Source of the DNA: Utricularia gibba
Lineage: Eukaryota > Streptophyta > Magnoliopsida > Lamiales > Lentibulariaceae
Length of the DNA stretch: 64,000 bases
Reading direction: 5' to 3'
Assembly: GCA_002189035.1 (NCBI GenBank)
Contig: CM007990.1
Coordinates: 3,906,001-3,970,000, forward strand
Part shown: piece by piece, positions 23,416 to 34,702 of the stretch
Numbering within the stretch: position 1 is the first letter of the stretch
Layout: each line of letters starts with the position of its first letter
The notes under the pieces: generated by a model
The model's database searches: none
Told to the model about the DNA's origin: nothing
The model's input: only the letters and a program-made list of their open reading frames with translations
Made by a program: the position numbers and the translations under genes

Positions 23416-24741
23416 ATGGCGGCGACGAGGATTCTCCCTATCTTGTTCGGTTTACTACTGCTGTGTGTTGTCCCTGAGAGCGACGGAGTATGGTTGAACT
23501 TGCCTTCCGGTAAGACAAAGTGTGTTTCGGAAGAGATCCAGAGCAACGTCGTCGTTTTGGCCGATTACTATGTTATCTCAGACGACCACCTCCACCCTAC
23601 GCCTTCCATTACCGTCAAGGTTGCTTCTTCCCCTTTGTTTATTTCTCCTTTCCCCATATTTTGTTTTGTAAATTTGTGGGTTTCTATGGGATGGTATCAT
23701 TTGGTACTAAGCCGTTGTCGATTCCTCAAAACTCGTGCTTGGAATTCAGATGGGTTTGTTGGGGTGCTTTTCTCTGAAGGAAATGGAATCATCTTATCAT
23801 ATATTATGGTTATCTGTTGTTCAATCGTTTCTATTGCTAATTTTTCATGAGCTGCTGTATTTTGGTCGAGTTCTCCAACTTAACTGAAGCCTATACTTCT
23901 TCTGGTGTAGGTTACTTCACCTTATGGGAAAACCGTCCATAACCAGCAAAATGTAACATATGGACAATTTGCATTTACGACTACAGAAGGAGGAAGTTAT
24001 ATAGCTTGCTTTGGCGTGGACGGCAACCACCAGGGAGCTGGGGATGTAAGCGTTAACCTTGACTGGAGGACAGGCATTGCAGCTAGGGACTGGGAATCTG
24101 TTGCCAAAAGAGACAATATTGAGGTGAGACTTGTCTATTGGAATAACCATTTTTTTCTGAATGTTCTGAAACCCATGCTGAGGTACTTTTCTGATTGTAT
24201 CGTGCAGCTTCACTTTTTCGTTGGTTATGGGTTTGTGCTAGGACCATGCATCGATTAGAGTAGAAAGCCAATATGAATTTGTAGACGAAACCTGCCTGAA
24301 ACAAAATGCAAATCAATAAGTCACATTACAGCCTTTGCCTTGTAATACTCCCCTGCTATTTTCAATTGAAGGGAAGGAGAAAAAACTTGCTTTTGTAGGT
24401 AGCAAGTACTAAAATGGTTACTTTTCTACTTTCTCTCAGGGTATTGAGCTTGAGTTGGCAAAACTTGAAGGAGTAATTGAATCTATCCGTGAGAATATTT
24501 TGTACCTAAAGACAAGGCAAGACGTCTTTTTTATTTTCTCTTGTCTTTCTCTGTTCATTGTGTTAATTTCCTCGTGTAATCATTTCAACTTTGCAGAGAA
24601 TGGGATATGAGGATGGTGAGTGAATCCACGAATGCCCGGGTGGCCTCTTTCAGCATCGTATCACTTGGGGTTTGCATTCTGGTTTCTATACTCCAGATAC
24701 TGTACTTGAAGCGTTACTTCCAAAGGAAAAAGCTCATCTGA
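23416..24741 (+). CDS. p24 family protein, delta subclass (ER-Golgi cargo receptor)
   Basis: Type I membrane protein of COPI/COPII vesicles that sorts cargo such as GPI-anchored proteins. Four exons: 23416-23619, 23911-24123, 24440-24516 and 24597-24741, giving 212 residues. Signal peptide [24 protein letters not shown] is followed by the GOLD domain ([17 protein letters not shown] through [17 protein letters not shown], with the cysteine pair at KTKC and YIAC), a coiled-coil ([30 protein letters not shown]), a transmembrane helix ([23 protein letters not shown]) and the cytosolic tail [10 protein letters not shown]. The tail has the aromatic and dilysine signals of the delta class. The third intron begins with GC (24517-24518), forced by reading frame and family alignment. 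The start is the only ATG in front of the signal peptide. Confidence 0.94.
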
Positions 24742-26738
24742 GAACCCCTGTACTTGTTAGCATGCCAATACATTGCTAGTGTACTCACAAGAGCTGCTTT
24801 CGATTCAGATTCTGTAAGGAATTTTGGTTCTGTTCTTCATTTTCAATGTGATTCTTTTGTTGTTGGGAGATTTCTAACAGGAAGGACGTCAAGAGATAGA
24901 ATTTCAGTCTTAGCAAATCTGTTTTTGGAAAAAGTTTAAAAGGCCTGGCCTGTCTTCGTTTCATAGGAATTCAGGTCGACCGGCAACCCTGTCCCTGCTT
25001 TGCTCCTGAATTATCAACAGCGTCTACCACCCTCACCCGTAAACCCTGTTAAGAGCCACCGACATATTTCAGGCTTCCGCCTCAGTCGTGCCCCAATCTT
25101 TATTGAGTGTGGCCGCCGAGAAAGCCGTCGCATTCTGCATCTTATATTCCGGGGGTGGCGCTTTTAAGGTTTAGGAATTAGGACACTCCGGTTAGATACG
25201 TGTTATTGTTTTTAAAATCGGTAGAATTAGTTTTTATTATTTAATAAAAGAAACTTTTCAAAATTCAAAAAGAAAGATATAACCCTAGTACAGATTATTT
25301 CTTTAGGAAAATAAAGTATCTTGTATAGGTTATCAACAAATTATTTGATAACCATATCTTCTGAAAATGGATGATAGGAAGGAGTCTGTAAAATGGGGAT
25401 AATTTATAAGTCTTATCCACGATGACTAATTTATTACAGATTTGGTATAGACTTTGATAATATACATTTTCATAGTTTTATTTTTATGAAATTAATATAA
25501 TTAGACGAAAAAATGTTCTAAATATCATCTTCAAAATATTGGTAATTTTAATATTTATTTCATTTTTCTTTGTAAAACTAGATTAAATCATAATACTCCG
25601 TATTTAATATTTATTTTTGAAGTATTTTTATACCAATGTTTTGGACCATATTAGTGCCATATTACTTGCAAGAATGGAAGAGCACAAAGTTGGAAGTGTG
25701 GAGACAAAGAAGCAAGATAACAAAGTGGTCATGAGGAAAAATAAGCACAACTTTCTCAAAGAAAAATGATTAAAAAGCTAAAAAGAAGAAAGGAAAAAAA
25801 GGCAAAAATATAAGGCACAATCTAAACTCAAATTTTGCACAAAACCCAAGAAGAGATATTTGGGTGATTGAGAGCATCAGCATCCCCAGACACCAGTGAA
25901 TGTGGATGATTTGGAGGGAGAAGAATCAGCAACTAAGCAGAAAAATATAGAAGAAATGTCATTTTTTTAAACGAAAAAGCAGTACTTACGGCTATATTAT
26001 TCCTATCTAGGAACAATATCCGAAATTAAATTAACCTTATGTTTTCTTGAGCATGTGATCAGCAGGACATGAGTGGAAATAGATATGAAGGAGGTGGAGG
26101 CCATGGAGGGGTGAAATCCTCCTCCTTTATAAAGGGTGAAACATCGCCAAATTCTTTTGTCAGTGGGCTCATAAATGTAGAGTAGATTTCTAAATATAGC
26201 TGTTTCTCCTTCGCAGTCACTGCTATTCTAAAGAAAGCTCAGAGCTTAGAGATGACTGCACAAAGACCTTGGAAAGGACTACAAGTACCAGAGATGGAAG
26301 ATATTATACATTTGAGCCCAGCACAATCAGGTAAACCTAGTGCTGATTTCGAGGGGGAAAGCTATCATTCAGGCAAGGAGTTGCAATTGAGAAGCAATGG
26401 AGACATCCATAGCATTTTCAATGAGGAAACTGTGACCAAAATTGAATTTTTCTGAGTTTCAGAAACACCATCATCAGTGATTGCATAGAAACAATTTTGG
26501 TGAATTCATAATGAAAATAAAAAGCTCCGACGATTGCGTAAAAGTTACCAATTGGGAATTGGAGGTGATTTGATTCAGTCTGGTGATAATTTTTTTGTTT
26601 TGCTGCACAACCACAAAATCCCAACAAGTCGACCAAAAAATTATCAATGCATCGCCACTAGAGCATAACTGACCTCAAAACTTCGACTATTGCACAGATT
26701 GCACGCCCGTCTTGTATCGCTCTTGGGTTCCATGATGT
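24742..26738. other. Intergenic between convergent p24 and MRT4 genes
   Basis: Holds the p24 3' UTR (to about 24960), a GC-richer stretch (24960-25180) with no clear coding potential on either strand, then AT-rich DNA. A 67-codon plus-strand frame at 26252-26455 is open but has no known domain. The bases just before 26739 are the 3' UTR of MRT4 on the minus strand. Confidence 0.55.
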
Positions 26739-28215
26739 TTACATGGACTCAACATCTGATTCATCAAGAGCGTTTCGATACACTTCAAAATCCTCTGTGC
26801 TCCACCGGCATATTAAGTGAAGCTTGAAAGTAGCCATCCTTACACCTAGGAGACGCTGAGGGGAGAAGACAATTTAGCAGATATACCAAGTAGTTATCCT
26901 TACATGGCATTACATTCATCATAAAAGCGTAAAAACTTTTGGTGTCACACCACAGACAAAGAACCGAAATGGTGTTTGTTACAAGTTGAGGCTATGAGAC
27001 CAGAAGGCAATGGTAAGAGAAACTATGGATGCATCATTATGTAGACGAAAAATGTCTGCCTGCTGCATAAAATTCTTCACTTACAAGTATACGAGATGCC
27101 TCCGGTGACAACGGTTTTCCATCTTCACAAACAACATAGTCTGATACCAACTCTACAACTCCTGCGCACGCCCAGAGCATAAGCTACACCTCGTATCAGG
27201 AAAAAAATATTGACTACAAATAGATGACAATGAAAACCTTTGTTTAGCTTGACAGGCATTCCCTGCTTGCGTAAAAAGGGCTCCATCTCATGGGTGAACT
27301 GATCCAGCGGGCCCTCTTTAAGCTCTACCTGAAGTACATGCAAAGCACTGATTCATGAGTCACTAAAGCTTGACGCATTCACAAACTTCATAATCAACAA
27401 GTACACATGAGTACCGTTTCTGTTGCAGTGCTTCCAGTTCGAGCGTAGTCATAATCCTCATACTCATTAAATAATCTAGAATACAGAAAAACGTTGTGAG
27501 CTTCGAAGTTCCTAGCAGCTATTAGGTCCATAGTCATATGATTCAACGAAATCAAAACGTATTTTGAAGAATAATCACAGATTCCTCAGTTGAACAACGC
27601 ACCTTTCCATTTCTTCTTTTGGCAAAGAAGTGAAACAAAGTCCAGAATTCCCACGGAGTAGCTACAATGATAGATTGGGAATATCAAATAAATATAAGCA
27701 CGCCAGGTGATTACATCAATAAAATTAAACAGCATGCATAACAGGAACCATGAGCTGTGAAACTTATGCTACCTTCGAAACTTTGTGAAGCCCAGGCCTG
27801 AGCTCATCACTGACAGATCTACCCAAGGCCACTTGCATGACTTTGTTTGATCCTAAGAAGAACCTATACAAGTAGGATTTTTGAATTTACAGTTCTGCAG
27901 TACGCTTTCATCGACACAGGAGAGTTAAAACACATTATTTCCCAAACCTGCTAGAAGCCTTGAGACGCTCCTTGAATTCCTTGAATTTGAGATTCCTCAT
28001 ATTCTCGTAAACAAAAACATACACAAATTCGTACTTTTCCAGGGCATCTCGTATCGAATTCACCACACTTTCTTTCTGTGCCTTCCCTTTTTTCTTCGTC
28101 TTCGATAAAGTAACTGCATGCCCAAAGGATGATGGTAAGCGAAATCAACATATTTAGAGGCAAAAAATGGAGCATTCAAATCCAAACCTGGCCTATCACG
28201 CTTTGATTTCGGCAT
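26739..28215 (-). CDS. MRT4: mRNA turnover protein 4 homolog MRT4 (ribosome assembly factor)
   Basis: Nucleolar P0-like protein that occupies the P-stalk site on pre-60S particles until it is replaced by uL10/P0. Eight exons on the minus strand: 28215-28188, 28113-27948, 27863-27773, 27661-27603, 27475-27415, 27328-27238, 27161-27085 and 26855-26739, all GT-AG and in phase, giving 229 residues. It starts MPKSKRDRP, the family signature, followed by the basic [17 protein letters not shown], the P0-like core [22 protein letters not shown] and [13 protein letters not shown], then [37 protein letters not shown] and [19 protein letters not shown]. It ends with an acidic LDESDVESM. No P1/P2-binding tail like that of P0 is present, as expected for MRT4. 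The promoter side has a telo-box and site II motifs. Confidence 0.95.
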
Positions 28216-28280
28216 GTTTTGCTGGAGTTTCGAAGCAGCAAAGGGAAAACGAAAGACTGACTATGCGAAGAGCACCGCTG

Positions 28281-28412
28281 AAACCCTAACTACACCCGGC
28301 GGTGAGGTTGCAATTCCAAAAATAAATGGCCCAATCAGAAAAGGGCCCAATGAAAATATTTATATATTTTTTAAACTAAAACAGCAGGCCAAGCACAACA
28401 TGCTTTGGCCCA
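28281..28412 (-). promoter_or_regulatory. Telo-box and three site II motifs in the MRT4 promoter
   Basis: AAACCCTAA (telo-box) at 28281-28289 and GGCCCA (site II, TGGGCC on the gene strand) at 28328-28333, 28344-28349 and 28407-28412 lie 65-200 bases upstream of the MRT4 start codon. This pairing is the classic promoter code of plant ribosomal-protein and ribosome-biogenesis genes, and it agrees with the gene's identity. Confidence 0.7.
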
Positions 28413-28870
28413 TCCAAATTCAGATACTTTTAAATTTTAATTTAGACATTTCTTTTGAGAAGTTAATTTTAAATAGAGAAAATTACTAATAAAACCCTAA
28501 TTTCAAAAGTTTTGAGCAAAAAAAATTGCAATTTTGTAAGACCATGCAATATCAGCATCGATTTTAAAGCCTTGTAATTTAACTTTTCAAGTTTTGAAAA
28601 CTTGCAATTTCATTTATAGACTTTTAAAATTTAGCAATTCAACTTATAAACGTTGAATTGTTTGCAAAAAAAGATACAAAAGAATCTTTAAATAAATTAA
28701 TTAAATAATTACATTAATTAAAGATAAGATCAATGAAAATAACATGAATAAAGCTTACAATCTTATAAGTTAAAACATCCCTAATTTCATAACAAAAATT
28801 ACTATAACAATAAACACATTTAATATATATAGATATATATATTTATTTTCTGATTTTTAAGATTAAAAAT

Positions 28871-29165
28871 GTATTTGGTATATGGGTTTAGATGTATTAT
28901 ATTTTGTAATACAAAATATTTAGATTGTAATTTTAAATTATTGGTTTTATATTTATTTTGAAATGAAATAAGAAGAATGGTAAATTGAAAATAAATATAC
29001 CATTTGATATAAAATGTACTATCTACTCATTTTTTATAAATCCGTACCGGTAGTTTTTATTTATTTTAAACCAATGTTAAATTAAGTTACAGGTTTAATA
29101 TAAACTTCTTACTAAACATGCATCTTAAATAAAATACTTTTCAAAATCAACCATCTACCAAATAC
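28871..29165. mobile_element. Possible MITE with GTATTTGGTA inverted ends
   Basis: A perfect 10-bp inverted repeat (GTATTTGGTA left, TACCAAATAC right) bounds about 295 bp of AT-rich non-coding DNA. Target duplication not resolved. Confidence 0.45.
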
Positions 29166-30624
29166 CACGTAAAAGTTTTGAAGTTTAATTTGAATGCTTT
29201 CGCGAATAAGGTGTAATTCACTAAAATTTATAACTTCACAAGTTAATTTGTGAGTTTTTCAAAGTTTTAGGGTTTGGTTTTTCAAGTTTTTTAAATTAAT
29301 GAAATATGTTTTGCAAGTTTTTAAAATCAAGATCTAATATGATATAAAATTTTCAAAATTAGAGTTTTTTTTGGATAAATAATCCATTTTAAATATTTAA
29401 TTTATATCATATATGTTTTTTTAATAGTATCATAATGTTAAGTTCTCTTCAATATCTAATCAGATTTTCAATTTTAATTTGAATTTAATTAAAAAATTGC
29501 TAATTGACATATTATTTGTTAACAATATGATGACGTATATGAATACTTATTCTTTCCCTTTAAGGCATTAGGAAGATGTTATTAGTACCATCAGGCTCTG
29601 TTAAACATTAGAATAAGAAACAAATTATTTAAATATGGGTTGTTTTATGCATCACCAATATGCTCTTTATACATGAAAAAACATGTATAAGACAATTCAA
29701 ATATAATATGAAAATCTTTCATATTTATGTTTTATAGCATTACAAGATTCTATGCAATCTTCTTCACAAATGTAATATGGAAATCTTTAATATTTATGAT
29801 AATTTTCATCAGATTAAGTTATCGAAAAATAATAAAAATTTTCTAATAATATGTATTTGGTTGATCTAATACATTTTGATTTTCAGAGAAGCTTTAATTA
29901 GGTTGATTATGGTAATTCTGTAAATATATAGAAATAATTGAAGTAATAAATAAAATTGTATTTACAAAAAATTAATATTTTTGGATTTTTTTTAAAACAA
30001 TAGGAATAATGAATTTCTATCAAGAATTCATCATACAAAAACTTGCTTCAGTGTGTGCATGTAATTCTCAAGGATTGACTCGTTTGCATAAGTTTTAGGG
30101 TGTTATTTTAAAATAGTATTAATTAGTAATTGTTATAGTATCCCTCATTTTGTGATATTATTAGGGTTATTTCGTCTCATATGATAATTCATGTTTTACT
30201 TACATTCAATCCTAACCCTTACAACTTACAATCTCGTAGATAGATTACATCGAATGTATCTTGTCAATGATTAAACCCTTCTATTTAGTTGTTTGAGTTC
30301 AATTTAAAATACTTTTACATTTGATTATGATTTTGTGATACTTAAGAACACATTGTCAAAAAAAAAATATTGTAAAAAATGAAATCAAACCTCACATTAA
30401 ACGTTAGAGAATATAGTAAAATAGTCATATGTATAGGAACTTGTACAAACAATATGTAACCCAAAACTTTATAAAAAAAATATGCATATGTTTGATTCTA
30501 ACATGAAAATAAAAACAAAAATATAAAAAAAGATATAGCATTTCGGCTTTTAACTTATGCTACCTTTTCATTGATTGATATATGTAAAAAAAAAAAAAAA
30601 AGCAAACTAGCAATGCAAAGCAAA

Positions 30625-31262
30625 ATTAGGAACAACATTATTCTACCATTGCTATCATAATAACTACGACTTCAAAAGAAACTTGTTAAGGTAGAAAAAG
30701 TTCAACATTAAACCATACAGAGCATAATCAAGACCATCTGTTACCACAACAAAATGGTGCATGAGCTAGGTACAGACAGCCAAAACAAAACAAGAGACTT
30801 GACTATCATTTGTGTGGCTTGGATACTAACTAAGCCATTGGAGACTTGGTTGATCACAATCTTTACTCCTCACACCCTTCATCTGGAACAGGTAGAATAA
30901 GTGGTCATACTACTATAAAATTTTAAGATAATCCGTGTAAAAAGTATTTTAGATTGTTGCTAAGAAAACAAGCAAAACCAACATCAATGGTACGTAAAAG
31001 AACATGCATGTAGTAAGTGCCATAAATCTAACTTTACTCATCCCTTGGTTGCTCGAACTTGGGCATCATCCTTATTGTAGGGAAATGAGTAAAACTGATT
31101 CTCACTTATAGCAATTCAATCAAAGGAGCCATCCAAAGTCCAAAGCACCATAAGCTTAAGTCTATGCCACTCTTGAGTAACTCCAGTGACTTTGTTGCAG
31201 TCTCATTTTTGTGGCCAACTAAATCTACTGAAATGATGCCTTGAACATGTTTGAAAACCTTA
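30625..31262 (-). pseudogene. Possible decayed gene remnant, unknown family
   Basis: On the minus strand, the stretch from about 31245 to 31145 reads as an open frame with protein-like composition (GIISVDLVGHKNETATKSLE, then LLKSGIDLSLW). Shortly after it another frame reads ENQFYSFPYNKDDAQVRATK, separated by a stop or frame change. Further on (about 30890) a CCAG acceptor is followed by a short frame ending in a stop. I do not recognise the family. The composition and the two amino-acid-like stretches suggest an old gene or retrocopy rather than random AT-rich DNA, but this is weak. Confidence 0.25.
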
Positions 31263-31689
31263 GCATGAATCACTTGGCAACATCAAGTTTTCAGGAGTAC
31301 ATGTCCGCACTACCTCGCCTCTTAGATGTAAACAAATCAGTATATAGAGCAATTCATACATATAGCAAAAACAAATGTATAACTTTCTGGAAACTTGCTC
31401 AAAAATCATGAATCATTATCATTTTAAAGCCAACAGAATAGGATTTCAATCAAAAGTGAAAGCACATAAAGCAGAGCTCTCGGTAAAAAGATATGAATTT
31501 TTGATTGGTACTTCAAAAATAGTTTCGTAAAACAGGTCATAACCTAGAGCAGTTCCACTTATAAAAATCATAATTTTTACACCACTAGGAGTTTTTGAGC
31601 AAACTAAAGAGTTTCCAAAATTACATTCAAGAAGCTAAAACATTCATGTATTTATGTAACCAAATTCGAAGCCATGTGAAATAGAAAAA

Positions 31690-32440
31690 TCAAAACATTG
31701 TGGGTGTGTTGAATGAAAAGAAATCTTCTCCAAGAATTGTTCTCTCTAGTTTTTGTTTTTTGAATAAAACATAGTGCTATCAGAACAATTTTTCGATCCT
31801 GAAAATGTCTAATGGAGTTCCTCTATCTGTTCCTCTCCTTCCAAAATATAACTTTGAGAAAACTGATGTTTGTGGATGAAGGCATTGATTGGTGCTTATT
31901 AGGTTTCAGATGTAGTTTCTACTGAAAGACAAAACATCCGATACAATCACACAAAAACATAACGAGAAGGCCTTGTTGTTGATATATCAAGTCTTGGATG
32001 AGAAAATGTTTGAAAAAGTTGCAGGGGCAACAAATGCAAAGCAAGCTTGGGATGCTTTGGGATCTCATTCTAGGGCTGATCGAGTCAAAAGAGTGCGCCT
32101 ACAAACACTTTGCAGAGAGTTTGAGAGCATCAGACAATTGGAAATGAGAGAATCACTGATTATTTGATCCAAGTTCAAGTTATTATGAGCCAAATGAACC
32201 ACGTTGGTGAAAAGGTTGATGATACACGCATTGTTGAGAAGGTGCTTTATTCCCTAGACAAGAATTACGATCATGTTGCTATTTTCATTGAAGAAGCAAA
32301 TGATCTTGATGAGTTGTCCCTTGATAAGCTTAGTGGATCACTTCTAGCATATGAGGAATGCCTAAAGTGACATGATGAAGCCACTGCTCAATTACTTCAA
32401 GTTAAAATATCTGAAGGTGGAAATCATAATACTTAACAAT
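31690..32440 (+). pseudogene. Truncated Ty1/copia element: LTR end, PBS-like site and gag fragment
   Basis: The stretch 31700-31770 is alike to the end of the copia LTR found inverted at 34459-34545 (shared GGTGTGTTGAATRAAAA and CCAAGAATTGTT). It is followed by TGCTATCAGAAC, close to the usual copia primer-binding site TGGTATCAGAGC. A gag start (ATG 31805, MSNGVPLSVPLLPKYNFEK) soon breaks down. Then UBN2-type gag reads in two frames: 31973-32167 ([20 protein letters not shown]) and 32164-32370 (DDTRIVEKVLYSLDKNYDHV, LSGSLLAYEECLK). Pol is missing on this side. Clearly non-functional. Confidence 0.8.
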
Positions 32441-32881
32441 ATTAAAATATGACACATTTATCTTACATTATTTCTTTAATTCTTTTATTTATACATTAAA
32501 TCAATTGATAATTGATTTTGTATTATTACAAAACATGCTTTTTCATTATTTTTGATGGTTATTTTTATCTACCTTATACTTTACTTTTACAATAATTTCG
32601 ATTAATTATGTATTTATGCTAATTTCATCTTTTTGGAATGAAAATACATGTTTTGGATTTTTAAGCTATTTTTGAGTCAATTTGAAGAAAAATCAAAACC
32701 CAACAATTTATATGTTTGAGAGGATACGAATTTGAGCCCAAAGATAAGTCAAAGGATGAAAATGCGATCCAAAATTTGTGGATGAGATAAAAATTTAAAG
32801 ATAATTTTAGAAGATTTAAATAAAAGTTTGGATAAATATATTATCCATCATCAAGCAAGCCCAATTGTGATGGTTGATATT

Positions 32882-34291
32882 TGATAAACGGAAATTTCTT
32901 AATATCGTTGCAATAAAAATAGAAATTTCGTTATCAATAAATTTATAATCCCCAATCTACACAAAATACAAATTTAGAAAACTTGTATAATGGATGTCGG
33001 GGTCGATCACGAAGAGCTTGTGCTTGCTAAGTGTTTTGGTACATGCATAATTTCGGATAACAGTAAGTCTTAGTCTAAACTCGGACTAACAATGGTAAAC
33101 AAGTTCAGTAAACAAGGTAGTTAAGCAATATCAGGTTTCAATGCTAAGGTAACAGGTATTGGTTCTAACTCAAAATAATACGAAGACGCCTTAAGGATCT
33201 GTAGGTGGTGTTATGCTAAGGTTCCTAACTTAATTTACCATCTTCCTACACTCACAACTTCAAATAACCTAAGTCTACCGAGGTCATTTATCATATTTTC
33301 GGCTAAACTAGTCCCCAATATCATAATCAACATTGCAATTAGGTCTACCCGCATACAAAGCATATAGAATTAGGTCTACCCGGTTCTACTGGTTTTACCC
33401 TAGACTAACATCGACTGCTCTTGTCTTGGTTTGTTGGTCTACCTCTAAACCAAACATCTAAGTTGTGAAACTACTTGTTTCCCTCCAGAGGTCTACCCAT
33501 GGTTTGTTAGAAACAAGAGTTAAGGAATACACATAAATTTCATCATTAAACCTAAGCACACACCACCCCACTTCACCTCAAGGCATCCCTAAGACTCTAG
33601 CCACTCATGCTCGGGAAATGAAACACGATTTCATTCATATAAGCTGGCGAAAATAACAGAAACATTGTAAATAGGTCAAATGCAGAAACTCGAAATGTTC
33701 AGAAAACGGAAAGCAAATAAATATTGTTCTGTCGCCCAGTTGCTACTGTTCACAGCCCAGAACAATAGTGCTGGCCTGGACTCCTGTGCTGCTCTTGACG
33801 ATGAAGGCTTTCTTCCCCTTTCTAGTTGGTATTTTTCGCGTTGGGGAAGAAGCCCCTTGCATCCCCTCGTTGTTACTGTCTCCCCCTTCGGCTATTCCCG
33901 CTCTCTTCTCTTTCGAAATAAATTTTCTCCTCTCCATTACTCCATCGCACTGTTCTTGACTACCAGCACTGTTCCTAGCCGCCAGCATTGTTCCTGGCCT
34001 GAACTTGCAGACTGCAGGTGGCGGCATAACAGTGATCTTTGTACTTCTCTAGATTTGTACCCTTTTTCACTTGTTCCACACGTTTGTAAGTCTGATTTTC
34101 TGTTGAACTTGCTGAAATATTAGTAACAAAAGTTATGGACTAAATTAAAGGATTTAGTTCACTTTTTAACATAATCACATAAGATTAACGTAAACACCAC
34201 TTAAACATGAAAAATCACATTTATCTAACCTAAACCATAATAAAATATAACCATTTTATATTTTGAAATTCATGAAAAATGTGTGTTATCA
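32882..34291 (-). mobile_element. Solo LTR of a Ty3/gypsy-like family, 1,410 bp, with 5-bp target duplication
   Basis: The element runs from TGATAAACGG to GTGTTATCA and is flanked on both sides by ATATT (32877-32881 and 34292-34296), a 5-bp target-site duplication. Read on the minus strand it begins TGATAACACA and ends GTTTATCA. It shares blocks with the copies at 43108, 50375, 53340 and 56870, such as the region reading GGGTCGA..CACGAAGAGC, repeated AGGTCTACCC motifs and a segment around CTGTTCACAGCCCAGAACAA. It has no internal region, so it is a solo LTR left by LTR-LTR recombination. A 147-codon open frame inside is incidental. Confidence 0.82.
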
Positions 34292-34458
34292 ATATTTATT
34301 TACTAAGTTTACTTTGGTTACCAATAGTTTAGTATATGTTGGTTTAAATGTTATTTTATTATTAGGCTAAATAAAATGGAATATATAGTAAACCTTTGAG
34401 ATGACAACAGGAAAATAAGTTAATGGGATTATTTTTTATAAGAGAAGAAGATCTCTTT

Positions 34459-34702
34459 TGTAAAAAAAAAAACAAAAAACAAAATCAAAGAAAACAATTC
34501 TTGGAAAAGATTATTTTTTATTCAACACACCGCACAATATACGATTACAATTTTATATATATACCTAGTATAACTTTTTTTCTAATACAATAACTAATTA
34601 AAGGATAAGATTTTCTAAACTTCTCTATTTCATCTACTAGCATCAGTAGTACTTCATTATTACCTTTCTATTTTCAGAAAGGCTAAGCTTTGATCTTCAA
34701 CA
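34459..34702 (-). mobile_element. 3' LTR of the minus-strand copia remnant
   Basis: On the minus strand a polypurine-like tract (TTTGAGGGAGGC) is followed directly by TGTTGAAGATC, the usual copia LTR start, at 34702. The LTR runs about 244 bp to a ..ACA end near 34459. Its last ~80 bases match the LTR end at 31700-31770 on the plus strand. The end position is approximate. Confidence 0.65.

Larger units (their letters stand above)
28413..31690. other. AT-rich intergenic region
   Basis: Very AT-rich, with many stops in all frames. It contains a likely MITE (28871-29165), a poly-A run of about 18 at 30583-30601 and, between about 30620 and 31320, a stretch of more genic composition, listed separately. 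Nothing else is recognisable. Confidence 0.55.

Noticed and set aside
33680-34123. 147-codon frame in 33.7-34.1 kb
   Set aside because: It lies wholly inside the solo LTR 32882-34291 and has no domain.
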